The notes beneath the pieces are model-generated. The model worked only from the letters and a program-made list of their open reading frames with translations. It did not search any database and was not told the DNA's origin. Shown piece after piece: positions 28,757 to 36,391 of a stretch of 38,714 bases of DNA. Source of the DNA: Peterkaempfera griseoplana (GTDB lineage: Bacteria > Actinomycetota > Actinomycetes > Streptomycetales > Streptomycetaceae). The stretch covers positions 358-39,071 of the forward strand of contig NZ_LIQR01000025.1 of NCBI RefSeq assembly GCF_001418575.1, written 5' to 3'. How positions within the stretch are numbered: the stretch's first letter is position 1; each line of letters begins with the position of its first letter. The position numbers and the translations under genes were made by a program.

Positions 28757-30570
28757 CGGACCGCCTCCCGCACCCCGGCCCCCGCCGGGGGCTCCACCGG
28801 CCGTCCGGACGACGGCCCCTCCGGCTGCGCGTACGCGCCCCGCTCCACGCACCACCGCATCGGCAGCTGCGGCTCGGACCGGGCCAGATGCCAGGCGAAG
28901 GCCACGGCGGGAGCGTCGCAGACCACCACCCGGCCGATCACCGGGTGGGGGCCGCCGCCCAGCAGCCCGCGCAGTCCGCGGCGGGCCAGCCGCCACAGCA
29001 GCCACGGACCGAGCGGACCGTCACCCGAAGGCAGCCGCAGCACCCCCACCCGGGGGTCGGCCGCGGCCGCCTCCGCCACCTCCCGGCGTGCGGCGGCGAC
29101 GACCACCGGTACGCCACGCTCCGCCAGCCAGGCGGCGTCCGCCACCACGGCCCGCAGCCGGGTACCGCCCAGGGCCAGCAGCAGCACCGTACCTTCCCCG
29201 GACGGGCCGGACGCGCCGCCGGGAACGGCCCGGGAGGAGAGCCCCGGCCAGGCGTCAGGGCCCGCGCCACCCGGCCGTCCGCGGGACACGGCGGCAGCGC
29301 TGGGGACCGCAGGGGCCGGCCCCGGGGCGGTGGGCCCGTAGACCTCCGCCAGCTCCGCACCGACCTGGGCCAGGCCGAAGCGCTGCTCCACCGCGGCGCG
29401 GGCCCGCACCGGGTCCAGCCTCTCCACCCCGGCCACCAGCTGCCGGTAGCCCTCCAGCAGCGGCCCGGGTCCGTCGGCGACGTCCACCAGCCGGCCCGCC
29501 ACCCCCTCCAGTCCGGCCATCGTCTGCTCCGGTCCGCCGCAGCGGGTGACCAGCACCGGCATACCGCTGGCGACCGCCTCCACGACCGTCATACCGAAGG
29601 TCTCGAAGCTGCTCGGGTGCACCAGCAGATCGTGCTGGTGCATGATCGGGAAGACCTCGTCCGGATCCACCGGCCCGCGCACCACGACCTGTCCGGCCAC
29701 CCCCAGCTCGGCGGCGCGCCGGCGGACCGCGTCCGCGTCACCCGGCCCCACCAGGGTGAGTTCCAGCGCGGGGTCGTCGGCCACCGCCGCGGCGAAGGCG
29801 GTGAGCAGCAGTGGCACCCCCTTGGCCGCGACCAGGTTTCCGACGAAGAGCCAGCGGCGCAGCTCCCGCACCCGGGCCGGCCGCCGGGGGATCGCCGCCA
29901 CATCCACCGCGTTGGGCACGACCCTGAACTTCTCCGCGTGCTCGGGGAAGGACTGGGCCAGCCGCTCCCGGAGCCACGGGCTGACGCACAGAAAGGCGTC
30001 CGCCCGCTCCACGACCTCGCCGTAGAGCCCGCGGGAGGCCGGCTGGCGCAGCACGGCGGGCAGGAAGGAGGCGTGTTCGGTCACCACGACCCGCGCCCCC
30101 GGCCTGGCCAGCCGGCACGCCGCCCAGCCCCCGTAGATGCCGGTGTGCCCATGGACGACGTCGGCGTCGATGCGTCCGCCGGGGAGCACCGCCCGCAGCG
30201 CGCTCTCATGAGCCCGCGCCCACTCTGCGTACTGCGCGGGCGGCCGTACCGGCACCGGCACCCTGGTCAGCCGCCAGCCCTCGGCGGTGGTCTCGGGCAC
30301 CACCGGCACCCGTCCGCCGCCGGGCGGCCCGGCCATCCGCTCATAGGCGGTGCGCACCAGGTCGTGCCGGAACTCCCCGCCCGCCGACGGCCAGTCCTCC
30401 CCGTTGAGGACCTCCACCTCGGCGAAGCGCGCCGCCACCGCGGCGGTGGCGGTCCGCACAAACGATCCTGCATGCGGACGCTGCGGACACGGGTACCAGG
30501 GCGTCACCACGGCCAGCCGTGCGGCCGGCTGCCGCCGGTGCGGTCTGCGATCCCTGCGGTCAGCGGCCAC
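28753..30570 (-). CDS. GT4-type glycosyltransferase with extra C-terminal domain
   Basis: 605 aa. Residues 18-410 are a GT-B glycosyltransferase: VVTPWYPCPQRPHAGSFVR, VVHGHTGIYGGWAA, VVTEHASFLPAVLRQ, VVPNAVDVAAIPRR, LFVGNLVAAKGVPLLL, LTLVGPGDADAVRR and the donor signature HPSSFETFGMTVVEAVASGMPVLVTRCGG (E-x7-E). A Pro/Ala/Gly linker (about 412-458) joins this to a second domain (460-582) that starts VLLLALGGTRLR and is paralogous to the 28109-28756 protein. GTG 30570 overlaps the upstream gene by 11 bp. It probably adds a sugar during polymer synthesis; the role of the extra domain is unknown. Confidence 0.88.
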   Translation of the reverse strand: MAADRRDRRPHRRQPAARLAVVTPWYPCPQRPHAGSFVRTATAAVAARFAEVEVLNGEDWPSAGGEFRHDLVRTAYERMAGPPGGGRVPVVPETTAEGWRLTRVPVPVRPPAQYAEWARAHESALRAVLPGGRIDADVVHGHTGIYGGWAACRLARPGARVVVTEHASFLPAVLRQPASRGLYGEVVERADAFLCVSPWLRERLAQSFPEHAEKFRVVPNAVDVAAIPRRPARVRELRRWLFVGNLVAAKGVPLLLTAFAAAVADDPALELTLVGPGDADAVRRRAAELGVAGQVVVRGPVDPDEVFPIMHQHDLLVHPSSFETFGMTVVEAVASGMPVLVTRCGGPEQTMAGLEGVAGRLVDVADGPGPLLEGYRQLVAGVERLDPVRARAAVEQRFGLAQVGAELAEVYGPTAPGPAPAVPSAAAVSRGRPGGAGPDAWPGLSSRAVPGGASGPSGEGTVLLLALGGTRLRAVVADAAWLAERGVPVVVAAARREVAEAAAADPRVGVLRLPSGDGPLGPWLLWRLARRGLRGLLGGGPHPVIGRVVVCDAPAVAFAWHLARSEPQLPMRWCVERGAYAQPEGPSSGRPVEPPAGAGVREAVR

Positions 30571-32020
30571 CTGCGATCCTCCTCAACCGCTCCTCGAACG
30601 GCGCCAGCGTCGCCTCCCGGGTGAACCGCTCGGCGTGCGCCGCCGCCCGCTCCACCTGCTCCGGCCGCAGCTCCAGCGCCGCCCGCCCGGCCGCGACGAA
30701 CGCCCCCGCCACCGACCGCGCGTCCAGCCTGCCGCCGGAGAACCAGAGCGGATGGCCGCGCAGCACATCCACAGCGGCATGGTCCGGCCGGTGCACCGAC
30801 ACGATCGGTTTCCCGGTGGCCATGTACTCGAAGACCTTGCCGGAGGTGACATAACGCGCACCCCCCGCCAGGAACACCACCGCGTCCATCTCCCCGTACG
30901 CGGCCGCGACCTCCGCCTTGGCCACCGGGCCCCGGTAGTGCACCCCGGACCGCTCACCGCGCTCCGGCATCCGCTCCAGCAGCGGACGGGCGCTGTGGGC
31001 GAAGAACCCCAGATGGCCGTGGAGATGCAGTTGGGCACCGGCCAGCAGCGGGTCCCTGCGGGCCAGCTCCCAGGCGTCGAACAGCACCTCCAGCGGCAAC
31101 TGGTCGGTGAGGGTCCCGAGGTAGCCGAACCTCAGCGGACGCCCGGCCGGGCGCTCCCGCCAGCGCGGCCGTCCCAGGATCTCCGGCTCCCAGCCGTTGT
31201 AGACCACCCGGGAGCGCCCCGCCGCGAACGGGTAACGGTCCGCGTACCACTGCCGGATGGGCTCGTTGACGTGCACCACCTCGGCCGCACCGCGCAGCAC
31301 CCGGCGCTCCCACGCCCAGGCGCTGCTCCCCGGTTCGAAGCCCGGCTCGCCGGTGAGCGGACTGAACGCCCAGGGGTCGCGGTAGTCCAACACATAGGGG
31401 ACGCGCAGGGCACGGCCCAGCGCCCACGCCCCCGCGAAGGACGCGAACGGATTGCCGGTCGCCAGCACCAGGTCGAACGGCCGGGCCAGGTGCAGCCGCA
31501 CCGCCCGGGCCAGCAGATGCGGCAGCCAGGTCGCGTAGTGCTCGGGGAAGACCCGGCGCTGCGCCCACCTGTGCCCCGCGCTCACCAGGGTGGGGAAGTG
31601 CGCCCGCAGCGGACCGAACCGGCGGATGTCGCGCTCCCAGCGGAAGTAGCCCATCCGGGGCCGCTCCACCGCGACCGCCGGATGGATCCGGGCCTCCAGC
31701 GAGGGGTCGTGGGAGCGGAGGTAGTCCGAGAAGAACTCACGCGGCGCCGTCGCCACCGTCACCTCCCACTCCCGCTCGGCCAGCAGGTTCGCGGTGGCGA
31801 GCGCCCGGTAGACGCCGCTGGCCCGGGTGGGCGGGAAGAAGAACGCCAGATACAGCACCCGGGGCCGGTCCCGGGCGGTGCGGCCCAGCGGGCCGCGCCG
31901 GTCCGCCGCGCGGACGACGGCCAGGTCGGGCGGCTGCTTCCGGAGGGTGCCACAGGGTGCCGAGGTCACATCTGAACCGTAGGCAGACCTCCCGCCCGGC
32001 CGCCTGTCGAGCACCGCCAT
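30560..32020 (-). CDS. GT4-type glycosyltransferase
   Basis: 486 aa. Seen: VLYLAFFFPPTRASGVYRAL near residue 55, the FDLVLATGNPFASFAGAWALGR and YVLDYRDPWAFSP blocks of GT4 enzymes that read the acceptor, VVYNGWEPEI, FGYLGTLTDQLPLEVLFDA, LHLHGHLG and the donor site SGKVFEYMATGKPIVSV. The first 50 residues are an Arg-rich extension of doubtful use. ATG 32020 follows GGAG by about 6 bases. It is first gene of the unit 32020 to 26403 (this gene, the fusion glycosyltransferase, the 215-aa protein, permease, ATPase), with each junction overlapping. Sugar specificity cannot be told. Confidence 0.85.
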   Translation of the reverse strand: MAVLDRRPGGRSAYGSDVTSAPCGTLRKQPPDLAVVRAADRRGPLGRTARDRPRVLYLAFFFPPTRASGVYRALATANLLAEREWEVTVATAPREFFSDYLRSHDPSLEARIHPAVAVERPRMGYFRWERDIRRFGPLRAHFPTLVSAGHRWAQRRVFPEHYATWLPHLLARAVRLHLARPFDLVLATGNPFASFAGAWALGRALRVPYVLDYRDPWAFSPLTGEPGFEPGSSAWAWERRVLRGAAEVVHVNEPIRQWYADRYPFAAGRSRVVYNGWEPEILGRPRWRERPAGRPLRFGYLGTLTDQLPLEVLFDAWELARRDPLLAGAQLHLHGHLGFFAHSARPLLERMPERGERSGVHYRGPVAKAEVAAAYGEMDAVVFLAGGARYVTSGKVFEYMATGKPIVSVHRPDHAAVDVLRGHPLWFSGGRLDARSVAGAFVAAGRAALELRPEQVERAAAHAERFTREATLAPFEERLRRIAGGR

Positions 32021-32089
32021 CCGGGCTCCGCCCCGCCCCGGCCGGCCGCACCCGCCCGCAGGCGCGACGCGCCGGCGTACGGGGAGGCC

Positions 32090-32119
32090 GTACGGCCGGC
32101 CGGGGACCGGAGGCCGTAC
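32090..32119 (-). terminator. Candidate hairpin downstream of the aminotransferase gene
   Basis: GTACGGCC (32090-32097) and GGCCGTAC (32112-32119) form an 8-bp stem with a 14-base loop, 45-75 bases after the 32164 stop on the minus strand. The left arm is part of a 12-bp palindrome GGCCGTACGGCC (32086-32097). Confidence 0.35.
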
Positions 32120-32163
32120 CGGACCTGGCGCGAGGCCCTGCGGGCCGGCCAGTCCGGTGGCGG

Positions 32164-33291
32164 CTAGCCGAGCAGCCCGCCCAGGGAGTTGGCGGCGGCG
32201 ATGATGCGCTCCAGCTCGGCGGCGGTGAGCGTCGGGTACACCGGCAGCGACAGCACCTCGGCGGACGCCCGCTCGGTCTCCGGCAGGTCCCAGCGCTTCA
32301 GCTGCTCACCGTCGTCCCCGCGGTAGGACTTCAGCCGGTGGATCGGCGTGGGGTAGTAGACCGCACTGCCCACCCCCCGGTTGGCCAGTGCCTTCTGCAC
32401 GCAGTCACGGTCGGGTCGGCCGTTGCCCGGTACCCGCACCGTGTACTGGTGGTAGACGTGGTGGGCTCCGTCGGCCACCTCCGGGGTGTGCAGCCCGGTC
32501 AGCCGGGAGTCCAGCAGCTTGGCGTTGGCCCGGCGCTGCTCCGTCCACACCGCCAGGCGGCCCAGCTGCACCCGTCCCACCGCCGCCGCCACATCGGTGA
32601 GCCGCATGTTGGCGCCCACCACCTCGTTGACGTAGCGCTGCTCCATGCCCTGGTTGCGCAGCAGCCGCAGGCGGCGGGCGAGTTCGGCGTCCGCGGTGGT
32701 GATCATGCCTCCCTCCAGGGAGTGCATGTTCTTCGTCGGGTAGAAGCTGAAGCAGCCCGCGGCACCGAAGGTGCCCACCGGCCGGCCGCCGAGCGCGGCC
32801 GCGTGCGCCTGACAGGCGTCCTCGACGACGGCCAGCCCGTGACGTTCGGCGATCGGCATCAGCCCGTCCATGGCCGCGGGATGACCGTAGAGGTGCACCG
32901 GCAGCAGCGCGGCGGTACGGGGGCCGACAGCTGCGGCGACGGCCTCCGGGTCCAGGCAGAAGCTGCCGGGCTCGATGTCGGCGAAGACCGGCTCGGCGCC
33001 CACCAGCCGTACGGCGTTGGCGGTCGCGGCGAAGGAGAAGGACGGCACCACGACCTCGTCGCCGGGACCGATGCCCAGCGCCATCAGGGTGAGCTGCAGC
33101 GCGGATGTGCCCGAGTTGACGGCCACGCAGTGACTGCCGTCGACCAGGGCCGAGAACTCCGCCTCGAACGCCGCCACCTCCGGCCCCTGCACCACGGCGC
33201 CGCTGCGCAGCACCCGTACCGCGGCCTCGATCTCGTCATCACCGATCACGGGACGCGCTGCGGGGATCAGCTCTTCGTTCCGCCCGCGCAT
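32164..33291 (-). CDS. DegT/DnrJ/EryC1-family PLP-dependent sugar aminotransferase
   Basis: 375 aa, fold-type I aminotransferase that puts an amino group on a keto-sugar nucleotide, usually from glutamate. Seen: IPAARPVIGDDEIEAAVRVLRSG at the N-terminus, NSGTSALQLTL (PLP phosphate binding), VVVPSFSFAATANAV, VEDACQAHAA (Asp for the pyridine N) and the Schiff-base Lys187 in FSFYPTKNMHSLEGG. The start ATG 33291 (MRGRNEELIP) follows GGAGGTGG; the frame to 33384 is rejected. It would act on the 3-keto product of the Gfo/Idh enzyme at 23910-24956, although the two genes are 8 kb apart. It has about 130-170 bp gaps on both sides and so may be a separate unit. Confidence 0.93.
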   Translation of the reverse strand: MRGRNEELIPAARPVIGDDEIEAAVRVLRSGAVVQGPEVAAFEAEFSALVDGSHCVAVNSGTSALQLTLMALGIGPGDEVVVPSFSFAATANAVRLVGAEPVFADIEPGSFCLDPEAVAAAVGPRTAALLPVHLYGHPAAMDGLMPIAERHGLAVVEDACQAHAAALGGRPVGTFGAAGCFSFYPTKNMHSLEGGMITTADAELARRLRLLRNQGMEQRYVNEVVGANMRLTDVAAAVGRVQLGRLAVWTEQRRANAKLLDSRLTGLHTPEVADGAHHVYHQYTVRVPGNGRPDRDCVQKALANRGVGSAVYYPTPIHRLKSYRGDDGEQLKRWDLPETERASAEVLSLPVYPTLTAAELERIIAAANSLGGLLG

Positions 33292-33461
33292 GCGGCCACC
33301 TCCATCGTCGCTGCATGGTCGCGCCGCCGTGGTGCACCGGGACGGCGGGTCGAGGGCGTCCGGTGACGCCTGCGGCGCCGCCACCAGGTTTCCGGACGCC
33401 GTTGAACAGGGGGCACTCTCCAGGTGAACGCTCGGCAGCGGGCATCAGGGCCCCGAGGCGG

Positions 33462-35090
33462 TCACCCCTGCACGGTAGGCAGATCACTCCCCGGTCCGCG
33501 CGCGGTGCAGGGCCGTACGGGGCCCGCGCCCCCCGCCCGCCGCCGCTCCCCCTCGGCGGGCAGCGGCCTCAGCCGCAACGCACCGGCGGGCTGCCGGGCG
33601 CGGTCCGGACGACGGCCGGTCAGCTCGGCGTAGAGGTCGTCCAGGACGTCCGCCTGGCCGCCCCAAGCGAGACCGGGCAGCGCCAGGTCCGCCGCCCCGC
33701 CGGGGGCGTAGGAGCGGCGGTGGCGCACGGGGTCGGCGAGCAGCGCACGGGCGGCCGCCTGGAAGGAGGCGGTGTCACCGGCCCGGAAGACCTCGCCGAC
33801 GCCCAGGGACCGGGTGGTGCGGGCCATCTCCGCGACATCGCTGCAGAGCACCGGCAGCCGGGCGTGCAGATACTCCAGGTACTTGGTGATCAGCGACAGC
33901 TCGTGGTTGGGGCGGTGCAGGATCGGCACCAGCCCCGCGGTGCAGGAGGCGATGTAGGGGACCACCCGGTCGGGTGCGACATAGTCCGCGAGATGCAGCC
34001 GCTCACCGACCCCCAGCCGCCGGGCCAGTCCGAGCAGCCCCTCCGCGTCCGGGTCGCCGCGCCGTACCACCAGCACCAGATGGACCCCGGGCAGGCCGGG
34101 CAGCGCCCGCACCGCCGTGGCCACCCCGCGCCGGGGTGCCAGACCGCCGCTGTAGAGCAGCAGCGGGACCTCCGGCGGCAGGCCCACGGCCCGGCGCACG
34201 TCGGGGCCGCCGCCGGCCGCCGCCGGCTCGGCGCGTACCACGGGTGCGTTGAGCACCACACGGGGGCGCCGGGCCAGTCCGTGGTCCGCCTGCAGGCGCT
34301 CGGAGATCGCGGCGGACACGGTGACCACGGCGTCGGCCCGGCGGATGTACTCCCGTTCCACCCCGAGCAGCATCCGGCGGCGCAGCCGGCCTCTGACATC
34401 CCAGCGGCCGGGTGCCTCGACCCCTGCCAGGTACTCATGGGCGTCGTACAGCCAGCGCACCGGTTGTGCGGGGGTGCCGAGTCTGGCGGCGGCGCGGGCC
34501 CCGATGCCCACCGTGTGGAAGTCATGGGCGTGGATCAGCTCGGGGCGCAGGTCGGCCAGGACGGGGGCGAAGGCCAGTTCCAGGTCGCGGAACCACGGGT
34601 TGAGGGCCCGCCAGCCGCCGTTCCGGTCCACCGCGCCACGCAGTCCGTCGGCAGCCGTCCGCAGCGGTCCGGCGAGCCGTCCCGCGCCCAGCGGCACCAG
34701 CAGACCGTCCAGCCGCGGGTGGGCCGCCAGCCGTTCACGTGCCCGGGCCGTCCGGCTCAGTCGTCCGCTGTGGGGGGCGTCCAGCGCGTCCCAGCGCGCG
34801 ACGGCGGCCCGCGCGACGGCGTACGCGCGGCGACGCGACCGTGCCCGCCGCAGCGGACCGGCCCGGCCGCGTTCATAGCCGGAGACCGCCGCGCCGACCG
34901 GGACCAGCACCACCGTCGCGCCTCCCAGCCGGTAGGCCAGCCGTTCCGCGCCCGGCGCCCGGCCCAGCAGTGTCACCTCCCAGCCCGCCGCCGCCATCGA
35001 CCAGGCGGCCTTCTGCACCCGGGAGTCGCCCTCCACTCCGTTGGCGACCAGCATCACCACCCGTCCGGGCACCGGACCGCCGCCGCTCAC
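33462..35090 (-). CDS. GT4-type glycosyltransferase
   Basis: 542 aa. Seen: MLVANGVEGDSRVQKAAWSM (residues about 13-32), an inserted Arg/Ala-rich region at about 75-150, LIHAHDFHTVGIGARAAARL, LYDAHEYLAGV, VVTVSAAISERL, LLLYSGGLAPRRGVATAVRAL and the donor site TKYLEYLHARLPVLCSDVAEM. GTG 35090 overlaps the preceding gene by GTGA and follows GGGGGAG. It is a divergent tandem paralogue of the 35087-36391 enzyme (shared HAHDF and YDAHE blocks). The C-terminal 55 residues are Arg/Ala-rich and of low complexity. Confidence 0.86.
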   Translation of the reverse strand: MSGGGPVPGRVVMLVANGVEGDSRVQKAAWSMAAAGWEVTLLGRAPGAERLAYRLGGATVVLVPVGAAVSGYERGRAGPLRRARSRRRAYAVARAAVARWDALDAPHSGRLSRTARARERLAAHPRLDGLLVPLGAGRLAGPLRTAADGLRGAVDRNGGWRALNPWFRDLELAFAPVLADLRPELIHAHDFHTVGIGARAAARLGTPAQPVRWLYDAHEYLAGVEAPGRWDVRGRLRRRMLLGVEREYIRRADAVVTVSAAISERLQADHGLARRPRVVLNAPVVRAEPAAAGGGPDVRRAVGLPPEVPLLLYSGGLAPRRGVATAVRALPGLPGVHLVLVVRRGDPDAEGLLGLARRLGVGERLHLADYVAPDRVVPYIASCTAGLVPILHRPNHELSLITKYLEYLHARLPVLCSDVAEMARTTRSLGVGEVFRAGDTASFQAAARALLADPVRHRRSYAPGGAADLALPGLAWGGQADVLDDLYAELTGRRPDRARQPAGALRLRPLPAEGERRRAGGAGPVRPCTARGPGSDLPTVQG

Positions 35091-36391
35091 ACCGGCTCCC
35101 CCGCCGTACGGCGGACCCCGCTGCCCGGGTCTGCGGCCCCGCCGCCGGGGCGGCGCCGCTTCGCCAGCTCCCCGTACAGCGACACCAGGCGCCGGGCGTC
35201 CTGCTCCCAGAGCAGCTCGGGCCGGGCGGCCGCGACCGACCGCAACAGGTCCGGGTAGCGTGACCGGGCCCGGTCCAGCGCCGCCGCGAAGGAGGCCGGG
35301 TCGCCGGGCCGGTAGAGCTCGCCCAGGTCGTACCGCCGGACCGTGCGCCGCAGCTCCGGCAGGTCGGCGGCGATCACCGGCACGCCGGCGCGGACGGCGT
35401 GGAAGAGCTTGTTGGGCAGCGCGAGCCGGTGGTTGTCGCAGCTGTCGGTCAGGGTCACCACCGCCAGGCCGTGGCGGCGCAGCAGCGCGTCCACGGCATC
35501 CACCGGGCGGGGTGGGAGCAGCTCCGCCGGTCTGCCGCGACGCCTGGTGAGCCGGGCCGTCCACGACTCGTCGGCCGGGCCCACCAGCACCACCGCCGCC
35601 CGGCCTTCGGCTCCGGCCAGCACCGTCTCCAGATCCCGTGCCGCACCGATCCGCCCGGCATACACCACCCCGCCGGGGACTGCGGGCAGCGGTACCTGCA
35701 CGGGGCCCGGAGCGGGCGGGTTGCCGGGGTCGCCCGCGGCAGCCGGTCCGGCGGGGTGCGCTTCAACGGGTTCCGCCGGTTCAGCCGGTTCAGCCGGAAA
35801 GGTGTTGCGGACCACCGTCACCGGTCCGGCCGACCAGCGCTCCAGCCGGTCCGCGATGCCCTCCGCAACGGTCACCACCCCGTCGGCCCGGCGGGTCAGC
35901 GCCGCCTCCAGACGGCGTTCGCGCCACCGCTCCAAGGGCACCGGGCGGCCGTGCCGCTGACGGCCAGACCACCACTCATGGGCGTCGTAGACCAGCAGCG
36001 CCCCCTGCTCCCCGGCCAGCCGGGCCCCGGCCGGCAAGGTGTTGAAGTCATGCGCATGGACCACGTCGAAGCGCCGGTCCCGCAGCTCCGTCCGTACGGC
36101 CGCGGCCCATGCCGACCACACCCGGCGGCGGTGCCGGGGCAGCAGCCACCAACGCGCCACCCGCCACACCCACTCGGGCCGCCGGGCGGGCGACGGCCCG
36201 TGGGAGGAGCGCAGGCCCCGTCCCCCCGACGAGGAGCCCACGGTGAACAGAGCCCCGGGCGGCCGCCAGCCGCCGGGCACATCGCGCCCCTGCACATGGA
36301 CCACATGCCCGGCCGCAGCCAGCGCCCCCGCCTCGCGCACCACCCTGCTGTCATGGGCCACATCCGAGGTGACCAGCATCAGCACCCTCAC
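35087..36391 (-). CDS. GT4-type glycosyltransferase
   Basis: 434 aa. Seen: LMLVTSDVAHDSRVVREAGALAA at the N-terminus, FDVVHAHDFNTLPAGARLA, VYDAHEWWSGRQR, VVTVAEGIADRL, VVRNTFP, then a linker with a short Pro-Ala-Glu tandem repeat (9-bp DNA unit, about 35768-35798), GVVYAGRIGAARDLETVL, VVLVGPADESW and the donor site LPNKLFHAVRAGVPVIAADLPELR. GTG 36391 overlaps the ligase stop by GTGA and overlaps the next gene by 4 bp. So three genes, ligase and two glycosyltransferases, form one coupled unit. Sugar unknown. Confidence 0.86.
   Translation of the reverse strand: MRVLMLVTSDVAHDSRVVREAGALAAAGHVVHVQGRDVPGGWRPPGALFTVGSSSGGRGLRSSHGPSPARRPEWVWRVARWWLLPRHRRRVWSAWAAAVRTELRDRRFDVVHAHDFNTLPAGARLAGEQGALLVYDAHEWWSGRQRHGRPVPLERWRERRLEAALTRRADGVVTVAEGIADRLERWSAGPVTVVRNTFPAEPAEPAEPVEAHPAGPAAAGDPGNPPAPGPVQVPLPAVPGGVVYAGRIGAARDLETVLAGAEGRAAVVLVGPADESWTARLTRRRGRPAELLPPRPVDAVDALLRRHGLAVVTLTDSCDNHRLALPNKLFHAVRAGVPVIAADLPELRRTVRRYDLGELYRPGDPASFAAALDRARSRYPDLLRSVAAARPELLWEQDARRLVSLYGELAKRRRPGGGAADPGSGVRRTAGEPV
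35768..35798 (-). repeat. Short 9-bp tandem repeat in a glycosyltransferase linker
   Basis: About three copies of a CCGGTTCAG-type unit encode repeated Pro-Ala-Glu in the linker between the two lobes. The frame is kept, so copy-number changes would alter only linker length. Confidence 0.6.

Noticed and set aside
33292-33384. Longer start for the aminotransferase (frame open to 33384).
   Set aside because: The extension crosses the ribosome binding site GGAGGTGG and has no similarity to the family, which begins at IPAARPV.
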